Assembly (NCBI GenBank): GCA_009733575.1
Contig: ML769440.1
Coordinates: 181,377-235,212 of the forward strand
DNA from: Gymnopus androsaceus JB14
Taxonomy: Eukaryota > Basidiomycota > Agaricomycetes > Agaricales > Omphalotaceae
DNA: 53,836 bases
Direction of reading: 5' to 3'
Shown: positions 44,958 to 53,836 of the stretch, piece by piece
How positions within the stretch are numbered: position 1 is the first letter of the stretch
Layout: the number at the start of each line of letters is the position of its first letter
Made by a program: the position numbers and the translations under genes
Notes under the pieces: model-generated
Seen by the model: only the letters and a program-made list of their open reading frames with translations
Told to the model about the DNA's origin: nothing
The model's database searches: none

Positions 44958-45159
44958 CTTTACTCTGGCATGTAGAATTCAAACAGGTATGTATTATGTA
45001 CAATGTTATTGGAAATTTTACCAATGAACCGAGGATTGTTTAAACTTCCGGGTCAATCAACATTTGGCTAAAGCGAAGGTTCACTGAGTCGATTGGACTT
45101 CAACCGCTACTCTTTAGCACTTGACAAAAAAAGCAACCTTATACCTGCGCGCCTTGGCC

Positions 45160-45709
45160 AGCACTCCAAAAGGGATGGATATCAAGAGGACCCGACCGAC
45201 ATAGGATATGCTGAAAGGATGTATCCTCATACCAATCCACACAAGTCTTAGCTCAGCTTAACAAACTTGAAAGCGAACGAAAAATTCAAAGAGCAACACA
45301 GAATTACTGTAATATTGCCGATATCGAATGCATATTTGGTACATTTGAAAGCACTGCAGGAACAGCCCGAGCGAGAGATGATTGGAATTTGGAATTGGAT
45401 GTACCAAAAGCTGGTATGTATGTATGTATGTATGTATGTATGTGATATGATGAGATTGAACTTGAACGCTCTCGCTAGCGCACGCATGTGGAGGCAAACA
45501 AGAAATTCGGAATACAGTATTATGTGCATGAATGGAGGGAGAGTGGGGTGGACAGGAAGGGAATCTGATGAGGAGAAAGGTATGTCAAGACTGGAACGTA
45601 TTATTGAACAAGAAGAAGAAAAAAAAACACAGGAAAAATAGAAAAGAATCCTATCCAGAGAGAGAGAATGAGTCCGTGGTAATACACCCATCCATCAAAA
45701 AAAAATGGC
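45160..45709. other. Intergenic with (GTAT)n microsatellite
   Basis: This lies between the right edge of the tandem duplication and the 3' end of the kinase gene. (GTAT)7-8 lies at about 45,414-45,443 and an A9 run near 45,698. No gene seen. Confidence 0.5.
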
Positions 45710-47790
45710 TCATCGATCCTCTTCAACATGCTCAACCGAGTCAACAATCTCATTGACAAGCTCCATGCTAACACCTGGAATGATCCGTTCTGCCTCTGTG
45801 AACGCTCTCTGAAGCGCGCTCAACGCCATTCGTGCCTCTTGCGTCGAGACACGAGGGAAAAGCTGTAAAACGGGGAACGGGAGGGAAAAAGAGTCATCAG
45901 CAGTCACAATAACGCAAAAACCGATAAACGCACCGAAGCAATAGCCGGTAAGATGACCGAGTCTAACATTGTCGTGTCGGGAACGTCTATTTCGTCATCG
46001 TCAGCTAAATGTGTTCGTGCAAGCTTTTCCTCCAAAATTTCGTCTGACTGAGGGTACCCGCCTGCATACCCCTCGTCATCCTCATAGGTGAAATCATCGT
46101 CGTACTCTTCCGAGGCTGCTCTGTGGATAACGCGTGAATTACCTGGACGAGAAGAAGTAGATCCTCCACCTCCAGCTGGAGGAGGCATATGTCGAACCGT
46201 TGCCTGGTGGTCAGAGTATTTTGATCCAGAACCGGAAGAGCCTGTCCTCTTCGCGGATGAGGGTATAGCGGGTAAATCCCCTTTGCTGGTGTTGTTGTTG
46301 TTCGTGTTCGTCACTGTTACGGAGGATCCATGTGAGGAAGCGCCAGATCTTTGACTGAACTGAGAGTCACGGCGGAAAGAAGAGCCACTACTGGATGAGG
46401 ACGTGTCCGAGTAGGTATGCGTGCCGTTGTTCTCCCAAGTAAGTGGAGGACCGGAGACCTGAATGGGGTTTTGGGAGCGGCCGATGGTTCCACGGTCATT
46501 AACGTGTCGTACGGTACCGAAGTCCCAGAGATCTTCGGGATCGCCACTTGATGGCCTTGAAAGAAAGGGGGGAAACATTAGCCTTTTGACGTGCATTCGA
46601 AGCGAAGGTGCTCACAAATCCGGCACCATGTCCCTATCCTCATCGTCTATTCGGTCCCCGCCTTCGGCTCTCCAGCGCTCGTGTCGTTCAATCAGCTCCG
46701 TCAGATAACTCGTCTTCTTGGCCATTCGAACAAACTTGTGTTTTAGTAGCTCTCGAGCAGATGGACGCTAAAGAATCAAGTAAGAAGGAGTAAAAAGCAG
46801 TAAGAAGAATATCGGCTTACATCTCGTGGATCACGTTGTAAACAGTATGCTACAAATTCTCGGAATGGCTTGGAGAAGTTTCCCTCCAGAGTTGGAGGGG
46901 GGTTCTTCGGAATTAAGAACAACACTTTCATCGGATGCAGTTCTGCGTATGGAGGTTCTCCTTTCGCCAATTCAATAGCCGTGATACCCAAGCTCCATAT
47001 ATCCGCCTTGTGATCATACCCACTCTGCTTGATAACCTCTGGCGACATCCAATACGGTGTCCCAACAAACGTATTCTTTTTGGCAGAAAGAGTCCCCGAT
47101 AGCTGTCCTGAAACACCAAAATCGGCGAGCTTGACTTCACCACCGGCAGATAGTAAGATGTTGGCTGCTTTTATGTCACGATGAAGCTTTCCTTCCGAGT
47201 GCAGGTATTCGAGTCCGCGTAAGAGTTCTCGGACGATGATTGCGATGTATTCCTCGCGGAATACGCCTGGTTTCATTAGATCAGAGCACGATCCACCGGA
47301 GCAGTACTCCATTACGATCCAGAGGTTGGAGCCTTTGAGGTATGAGCCATGGTACCTGGAAAAGCAAAGCTGTGTCAGTATTTGTACTCGAGGGAAACAT
47401 CCCAGCGTACTTTGTAACATGGGGAGAGTCCAACTGCGACAGAATCTGTATTTCCTGCTGTATATCCTCAATCTCATCTTCTGCACTCTCCAAGTCTATG
47501 ATCTTGATAGCGACGGTCTTTTGTGTTCGCTTGTCGTAACTAAAGTGTAGGGATTGGTTGATAAGAGTTAGGAGAACTTGCGATGGTGCCACTTGCCCTT
47601 TGTATACCTCTCCGAAAGATCCTTTACCTAGAAAGCCAAGTTAGAAAGATGTTTAGAAAGAAAAATAGCCAGATAGATACCAATTCTATCCTGCTTTACA
47701 TATAATTCTTCTGGGTCTTGGTGCGAGTCCTGAAATTGATAGTCAGATCGAAAGGTATCGCAGGCTGAGGTTGGGAATAATACAGACCAT
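45710..47790 (-). CDS. Ste20/GCK-family Ser/Thr kinase (MST3/Nak1-like)
   Basis: Eight coding exons: ATG alone at 47,790-47,788, then 47,729-47,681, 47,627-47,597, 47,539-47,411, 47,355-46,821, 46,767-46,617, 46,555-45,934 and 45,862-45,710. Motifs are [14 protein letters not shown] (split by two introns), [20 protein letters not shown] with the catalytic Lys, [39 protein letters not shown] and [27 protein letters not shown] and [12 protein letters not shown] are typical of the MST3/YSK1/Nak1/Kic1 branch, which acts with Mo25 in the polarity/RAM (MOR) pathway. The Ser/Gly-rich tail ends in a helical C-terminal segment. The third intron is GC-AG (GCAAGT...TTTAG). The sixth and seventh exons are out of phase by one base at 46,617-46,621 unless a G was lost. 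Confidence 0.88.
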
Positions 47791-48232
47791 TTCTTCCAGA
47801 AATACTCTTACAAATTGCCTTCAAAGTTGGCGAGAGCTAGATGGCTGCGGAGAATCGTGTCGCGTCGTAAGACCAAAAAGTTGAGATCTAGGTTTATAAC
47901 CCTTGTTGGTTCGTTAAGGACGTTGACCGGCGTCGAAGAATCGAGGGCGATAAAAGGATGATGGTTCAGAGAAGAGAAAAAGACAGAAGGAAAAAGCAAA
48001 GATGGTGGTAGACGACAGAGGCGGAATGAAATGTCAATCGGGCGCCTTGGAGTTTGAACCTCCCAAATGTGGCAATTAAATTACAAGTTCGTTATATTCA
48101 CAAAGGGCTCAAAGCTAACATTTTACAGCATGCATTGTATTCTAAAATGCTTTCCATAAGGGGACCGTCATTTACTAAACAGTATGGCTGTAATGAAACT
48201 CGACGCTTTGGGATAACCCCGACGCACACCAG
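47791..48232. other. Intergenic, kinase 5' flank
   Basis: No gene recognised. CT/AG-rich purine stretches on the minus-strand side (47,935-48,000) are typical of a fungal promoter or 5' UTR for the kinase. Confidence 0.35.
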
Positions 48233-48498
48233 CTAGCGTTTCTCCAAAGATTCTACCCACCGACCGAACATATCGTTGGAGATGTAGAGCAAACTTGTAT
48301 AGAGTAAGTCTGGAAGCCAAGCAAAGAACTCGAATACCAGTATATAATGTAAATATTTCTGCGGTCCCATTTGAATTGCGAGTCGGTCATACCATAGCTG
48401 ACTGACTGGACAAGAAAGGATAATTTGAGCAATATTACCTGGCATACAGCGGGAGCTTGACGGAGCCAGACACTTGGTGGCTTTGTTATTCGATCCAT
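48233..48498 (-). CDS. Small spliced ORF, 74 aa, function unknown
   Basis: Exon 1 is 48,498-48,439 (MDRITKPPSVWLRQAPAVCQ), the intron is 48,438-48,398 (41 nt, GTAATA...TCAG), and exon 2 is 48,397-48,233. Exon 2 reads LWYDRLAIQMGPQKYLHYIL and ends in GRWVESLEKR. The joined frame is open with canonical splice ends. There is a hydrophobic, aromatic centre (YILVFEFFAWLPDLLYTSLL) that could span a membrane. It is divergent from Prp17, about 200 bp away. It could be a small mitochondrial or ER membrane protein, but I do not recognise the family. The unspliced frame (81 codons) is the alternative. Confidence 0.45.
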
Positions 48499-48701
48499 CG
48501 AAGATATTAAAAGATCCGTTCTTCGTAGATTAATACCTCCGAAGCCGAGCAGATTGGGCAGAAGACTCTTGGATTGGTCACTGTTCTGTAGAAAAACTTG
48601 CAGTCGAAGTGAGCAGATGGGCGTTTGGGAAGAGTCTTGTCACCAGCGTGACAATCACACTCAACCTTCAACTTCCAACTTCGACATTCCATTTTTCGGC
48701 C

Positions 48702-50795
48702 ATGTCCCTGGTGAAAGATTACTCCTCGGACGAAGACGAGGCTGTCGCTTCAGGCGATGTATTCGGGCTGACCTCTCTCCCATCCGCAAAGAAACCTCGT
48801 ATTGAAGAAGCGGTCAAAGTTGCTCAGTTCACCGCTGCTCCCGATGTATTATCAGAAGTAAGTCATCTCTACGCTTTTATTATATTGGAATATCTGATTT
48901 TCTCAACTAGGATCCCCTTCACCAAACTTCACTAGTCACTCGTCCCACCGACACCCAAATGAACGTCAATATTCCCTACCAGGACATGATGCTGCCTTTA
49001 CAAGGCCCAGAAAATCCTTTCGGGGACCGAAAAAGGTTCATAAACCAGAATGCTCTTGCGGGTCACGTCGAGGAACAGTCCATGTCAGAGCATGCTTTTC
49101 GTTCTCAGCACCTAACACATTCCATCCTCGGATATTCCGCCAATCCTTCAATTGATCCTAATGCTCCTGCGGTACTCGGTTCATTGGACAGTGCGCAGGC
49201 CAATGGATTTTCTACCATCGATACTTTGCGCGCTTCTAGAAGCCAGCGCAAAGAACTGAAGCGAAAACGAAAAGAAAAGGGTGACTTGGATGTTGTAGAA
49301 GGAGAAGGCGCGTATGTCGGTCCTTGGGCTGACTGGAAAGGAGAGGAACCGGAAAATCACTTCTTGACGGGAGTAGAAGCTGGTGACGAAGAAGAGGAGG
49401 AGGAAGAGGAAGAAGAGGAAGTAGTCAAGACCAGGAGAGCAAAGCCAAAACGCGGTGCTCCTGGCCAGGAAAACTCTATTTTCCATGGCAAGTCTATGAC
49501 AGACTACCAGGGCCGGACGTACATGTCCCCGCCTATCGCGGAAGCACCGAATCTCCTTTCCGAAGCAGGCTCACAGGAATGCTTTATCCCAAAAGTCTGT
49601 ATACATACCTGGACGGGCCATACCCAGGGTGTGTCCGTCATCCGAACCTTCCCGGAAACTGGCCATATGTTCCTCAGCGGTTCTATGGACACTAAAATCA
49701 AGGTGAGTATCCTGCACGTCATTCAGCAAAGTTTCAAACTAATATACCGCTTTACTCTAGCTATGGGATATCTATACACATGGAAATTGTCTCCGTACAT
49801 TCCATGGGCACGTAAAAGCCGTTCAAGGATGTAACATTCTCCAACGATGGCCGACAATTCTTGTCCTGCAGCTACGACCGAACGATCAAATTATGGGACA
49901 CGGAAACTGGCCAATGTATCAAACGGTTCGGGAATGGAAAGATCCCTTACGTCGTTACGGTTCCATCCAGACCAGGATAAACAACACATTTTCCTCGCTG
50001 GTATGTCTGATAAGAAGATCATCCAGGTTCGTATCCTCATTCGTGCTTTCCACACCGCCTAATGCTCTTTTTTTCAGTATGATATGAACTCTGGCGATAT
50101 CACCCAAGAGTACGATCAACATTTGGGTCCTGTAAACACCATTACCTTTGTGGACGAGAACCGACGGTTCGTCACCACTTCAGACGACAAAACGATCCGA
50201 GCTTGGGACTTTGACATTCCCGTCGTCATCAAATATATCGCTGAACCTCACATGCATTCGATGCCTGCAGTAACCCTGCATCCTTCCAGTACGTTGCTTT
50301 TCTCCGCTTCTTCTCCTCTACTTCTCTCATCATTTAAAAAAAATTTAAACCTACAACAGAACGCTACTTTGCCGCCCAATCCCTCGACAACCAAATCCTC
50401 ATCTACAGCACCGACAATTTCCGTCAAAACCGTAAAAAGCGATTCGCTGGTCATTCCGTTGCAGGTTATGCGTGTCAGGTGGGATTCTCGCCGACGGAAA
50501 GTGGATTAGTAGTGGGGATGGGGAGGGGAATGTTGTTTTCTGGGATTGGAAGACGGGGAGGATAAAGTCGAGGTTGAAGGCTCATTCAAAGGTGGTTATT
50601 ACGCATGAGTGGCTTCCGCATGATACGGTATGTTTGATGTCGATAGCTTTGTCGTGTGATGAGCTGATGTCTTTTTTTTTTCTTCTTTTAGTCGAAAGTT
50701 ATCACGGCGTCGTGGGATGGACTTATCAAGCTCTGGGTAAGTCTTTATAAAGCCAACTCTATAGTAGCAGAAACTCATATTTTATATAGGATTGA
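48702..50795 (+). CDS. PRP17: Pre-mRNA-processing factor 17 (WD40 splicing factor)
   Basis: Seven exons: 48,702-48,857, 48,911-49,702, 49,761-50,026, 50,078-50,288, 50,360-50,627, 50,692-50,736, 50,790-50,795. The N-terminus has an acidic, Ser/Asp-rich start ([14 protein letters not shown]), then [21 protein letters not shown] poly-Glu run covers about residues 192-204, then [17 protein letters not shown] precedes the WD40 propeller ([20 protein letters not shown], then [14 protein letters not shown]). The end is [12 protein letters not shown]. Prp17/CDC40 joins the spliceosome for the second catalytic step. Three one-base slips break the frame: extra G at about 49,829 and 49,964, and a lost G at about 50,497. 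Each sits in a G pair, and the protein reads through well on either side, so they look like sequence errors. Confidence 0.9.
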
Positions 50796-51585
50796 GCAAA
50801 GCCGAGAGCTACGATTTACTTCCTTCATCGTTGTGTATACTTGTCGATCTGTTAATGAACACATTGTTGTACTTGATATCCTTGCCAACCGATCTCTCTA
50901 ATCCTGCCAGAATCTCCAACTGACGCGCTGACGTTCGACACGTTCATGCGTGTTGTTCTGGCTGCATTGGTCTTTTTTTTCGCCGAGGTACGAGTACGAG
51001 GTGAATCTCGCCAGGACATAATTTGTGGAAGGAGGGAACCCGTTACAAGTAACCAGGGCACGGAATACGGATATGATATGGATGTCTGGTTGCTCTAATG
51101 TGGTATCTTTGTGGCTTGGTCGACGTTGGGAGGGCTCGGACTTTTCCAACATCCAGCCCGATCAACCAGGTAGCAACATCCGCCGGCTTTTACAGCTGTC
51201 GGTGACTTTACTTTATTTATTTTTTAGCTATAGATCCTTTCCAGTGGCCCACTTACTTATCCACTGAATTAGAGAAGGCGGGAGATGACGACTAGGATCC
51301 AAACTATCTGGAAAATACCGCGAACGCTTTGACTTCTCTTCACAGGATAGAAACCCGTCGAGGCATTCGTTATCACATTTCTGTTGAACATTCTTGGCGT
51401 GCGGAATTATTATTTTTTTTGGAGCGGAACACGTCAAAGTACAGAAGTGGTTTGAATTTCTTTAAAAGAGTCGCCGCTGTGTTTATTTTAACATAATCTG
51501 CTACCCCCATACTACTCACAAGCTCAAGTGCGAAACGAAAGGTGCTTGCCTGCTATTCCCCCAATACTTCCAGAGAGTTGGCGAA
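50796..51585. other. Intergenic, no gene seen
   Basis: Downstream of Prp17. ORFs on both strands are short, with no recognisable motif. Two T-runs (near 50,975 and 51,411) are the only low-complexity features. Confidence 0.35.
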
Positions 51586-51818
51586 ATGCTGCTCTATTAT
51601 TACATTGCGTTGCTATCTGTTTTCGCTCTGAGCGTCGCTACGGCTATGCCAGTGAGTGCCTCTACCAGTGGTCTTTTCGTGCGGAAAGTTCTGACTCGGC
51701 TTGACTCTATTTCTGATAGACGACTGAGAATAACTTGAACGTCGTGGCTCGTGTGGATAGAATGGCGCCAAGTTGGAGACGTCACGAACGAACCTGCATT
51801 GAGGTTGAAGCGGGATGA
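51586..51818 (+). CDS. Small secreted-protein candidate (54 aa, 2 exons)
   Basis: Exon 1 is 51,586-51,651 (MLLYYYIALLSVFALSVATA, a textbook signal peptide with an Ala-x-Ala-like cleavage region). The intron is 51,652-51,719 (68 nt, GTGAGT...GATAG). Exon 2 is 51,720-51,818 (TTENNLNVVARVDRMAPSWR, ending CIEVEAG). The mature peptide of about 32 aa is basic with one Cys. There is no CAAX box, so it is not a lipopeptide pheromone. The evidence is the signal peptide plus intron signals only. An antisense ORF covers the same bases and is less convincing. Confidence 0.4.
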
Positions 51819-52210
51819 GGTGCTGGACACTGAATAATTGGTTGCATTCGAGTCGAGTGCTTCGATGGTGAGTTGCATTTCGAAATGACTACTTCGCTTT
51901 GCTAGTGCGAGCTCACCGATATGAGATTGGCAGTAGTGATTTGCCCTGACGCCGGCTTAGTTTTTTTGACCGCTCACCTTTTTCAATCGCTCCTCAAGTT
52001 CTCATACCGTGGGGGATAGAGATGAATCCTTCTGTAGCTGTGCTTTCTGTAACAATATATGTTCAACCTGGCACGCGGAATTTTTCCCCAAACTAGAGAA
52101 TTGAACTCGGAGTTTTTGGAGGTCAGTCGGTACAAAACCCGTATAGTTTATTGGTAGGCAACACATGAGGAAAAGTATGTAACGCAACTGCCTCTGACTA
52201 GAATTGGCAG
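51819..52210. other. Intergenic, no gene seen
   Basis: Shared 3' flank of the two small secreted-protein genes, which converge here. Nothing recognised. Confidence 0.35.
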
Positions 52211-52834
52211 CTAGAGCTTGTCGTACATAACATACTGAATGTTATCCAATCCCATTGAAAGCTTTGCAAATGCAACCTGGAAACTAACCTCGTCCAAACC
52301 CATGAACACATTTCCCAGCCCAGTAACATTCTGCTTCGGCACAGTAGCATCGTACACATATGCGCTCTGGGCCACTTGCTGTTTGTTCGAGTACCCTGTC
52401 ACCAGCACGGTACAAGGTACGAGTGGAACCACCAAAGACTCGCCATGCAACGCCGAGCAACCAAAATAAAACCCGGTCAGGTGAAACACACGACTCGTAT
52501 TGGAGACGGACATGTTGCCAATTTCGGCTCCATCGTTCAAGGCAATGAGGTTCGGGGGAGACTCGCTAGTTTTGGGGGAATTGAAGACTTCCCAGTTGGT
52601 GTACTTTAGCTCCTTATAGGCGGTGATGGGAACACCGGCATCGCCTGCATTAATGTCGTCGTACTACAAAGGCGTCACCCGAGTAGAGAGTCGAAATCAG
52701 ATTTCAGTATAGATTCATGGCAGTAATAGACTTACACTGGCATTATAGGTGACTGCATTGGATTGCGCAAGTGTCTGAAGAGCAAGCAGTCCTAGAAGGA
52801 CAATAAAGGAAAATAGTTTCGAGCTCGAGAACAT
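52211..52834 (-). CDS. Secreted hypothetical protein (183 aa, 2 exons)
   Basis: Exon 1 is 52,834-52,736: MFSSSKLFSFIVLLGLLALQ followed by TLAQ, a clear signal peptide probably cut after TLA or TLAQ. The intron is 52,735-52,664 (72 nt, GTAAGT...TGTAG). Exon 2 is 52,663-52,211: YDDINAGDAGVPITAYKELK, then TNWEVFNS, later HLTGFYFGCSALHGES and PCTVLVTGYSN, ending VMYDKL. There are two Cys in the mature part and several N-x-S/T sites (NMSVSNTS, NVTGL). Y-x-x-L-x-Y-T-N-W-x-V-F is a pattern I associate with basidiomycete secreted proteins of unknown role. The two exon lengths (99 and 453) keep the frame exactly. Confidence 0.7.
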
Positions 52835-53836
52835 GGCTGAGCGATGGCTAAAACAGATGCTGCATTACTCGTCTTTTAAACCGTTCACTAGATGCACTTA
52901 CGTGCAGGTTCATTTCGGGTCCGAGTATCGACCTCAACGACTTGAACGGCGGCGTAGAGTAAGTAGGCAGTGTTTGTTTAATCGTTAGCTTCAGAGAAAA
53001 GTCGAAAGAATGAGTATTTACCGTTCAATCTTCGATGGAGCAAGGCACCAGAACAGCGTTATGAACAGACAGGAGTCGGGCAATAATTGGTACCATCTGC
53101 CATTGGACGTGCACGAACCCGAATCGGAAGAATTAACCTCAGCCGAGAACCAGAGCGAACCAGAAGAGACTTGTCGTTTCAGTAACCGTCAACAGCGTTC
53201 AGTGAGATGATATTGAGTCTTCAAGTCAAGGTCGGAAGTGCCGCGGAGCATACGATACCCGGAGTCCGTTTGCACCAGTGTTACTTCTATTGTGGTGAAC
53301 GATTGGATCCCGAGAACAACGAGGTCCAAAAATGAGACGGCAGTGCTGGTACAACGAGGCGATTTGTATATGTGCGAAAGGATGAACAAGAACTTTACAA
53401 CTAGACCATTCAGAACCTAGGCGGCGGAGAGGCAGAGGCACCGCAAGTCCTGAATCTGAGTGGACCTGTACTTACTTACCCGCAGTGAGAACGGGTGGTA
53501 CCTCAAAATTGAGAAGTGAGCAACATTGGTGGGGTTTTCTTTTTCCTTTTTTTTTGACCTTCAGGACCCTAGTACTAGAAACCGAGCCAGCCGTCCATCA
53601 ACCCCTAGGACCTACGATGAACGAATTCAAACTGAGCCTTCCATTGTACAATGCGTGGATGATGAATCGGAGCTACCTGCAGACTTTGCAGTCGAGTAGC
53701 AGGTTTTCATACTACCTTCTAAAAGAGAAATAGAAAGGCTTGGAACTTGAAGGGACGACCGTAGCGACGGTCAATCTGATTCTGAAACTTGTAATCCCCC
53801 AGTAAGGATGTACTAGCATCTCCAATGGGTTAACGA
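52835..53836. other. Intergenic to the window edge, no gene supported
   Basis: The ATG at 53,010 opens a 66-codon acidic frame (PLDVHEPESEELTSAENQSE) without a recognisable domain. Other frames are shorter. This is the upstream region of the secreted-protein gene. TTTAAA near 52,876 could be its TATA-like element. Confidence 0.35.

Larger units (their letters stand above)
42670..45159 (+). repeat. Tandem duplication unit 2
   Basis: Head-to-tail second unit of the AP-3 last exon/F-box duplication; see unit 1 for boundaries. The right end shares agcacttgacaaaaaa, gcaaccttatacctg and cgccttggcc with unit 1. Confidence 0.88.

Noticed and set aside
46088..46354. Plus-strand ORF in the kinase tail region
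   Set aside because: Mirror of the Ser/Gly-rich kinase exon on the minus strand; no independent evidence.
49181..49486. Minus-strand ORF rich in Phe/Leu
   Set aside because: Complement of the poly-Glu run in Prp17.
51600..51878. Minus-strand 92-codon ORF
   Set aside because: Antisense to a spliced plus-strand ORF with a clear signal peptide and canonical intron ends.

Overview
The window looks like basidiomycete (Agaricomycete mushroom) nuclear DNA. Its genes are rich in 44-70 nt GT-AG introns. It carries mushroom-typical families: a fungal fruit-body lectin, a DUF6533-type seven-helix protein, DUF6589, expanded F-box proteins and short secreted proteins. Transposon debris lies between ordinary housekeeping genes. 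No bacterial operon, tRNA, rRNA or CRISPR array was recognised.

Left third (1-14,925) is a mobile-element graveyard. The left edge holds a minus-strand N-terminal piece of a RecQ-like helicase with the ATP-binding motif. It is followed by two tandem plus-strand copies of the rest of that helicase (about 460-5,170 and 5,235-8,664). The second copy ends in a spliced bromodomain exon. It meets, tail to tail and with overlapping stop codons, a minus-strand DUF6589 gene (14,923-8,661). The DUF6589 gene is itself split by a 1.75 kb insertion and by one palindromic MITE nested inside another, each flanked by a 3-bp target duplication. Several changes are CpG to TpG/CpA.

Middle (15-32 kb): a Hot13-like CHY zinc-finger gene, a DUF6533-like membrane protein gene, a cluster of small MITEs (one nested in another), a frameshifted fruit-body lectin, and two convergent F-box paralogues. 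One F-box paralogue carries a collapsed LTR with a 5-bp duplication; the other is intact at 574 aa. Next come a four-exon casein-kinase-1-like gene and a SET-domain gene.

Right part (33-53.8 kb): a duplicated 2OG-Fe(II) oxygenase gene, an uncharacterised gene, the 11-exon AP-3 delta adaptin gene, and a tandem duplication carrying the AP-3 last exon plus an F-box gene. After these lie a GCK/Ste20-type kinase, a small spliced ORF, the splicing factor Prp17, and two small secreted-protein genes. AP-3 delta lies between two independent segmental duplications, one with a breakpoint at its 5' end and one at its 3' end.

Several conserved genes (AP-3 delta, Prp17, the GCK kinase) are broken only by plus or minus one base, mostly in short homopolymers. 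This suggests residual assembly error and lowers confidence in calling frameshifted genes here true pseudogenes. All splice models come from reading frames and GT/AG signals by eye.
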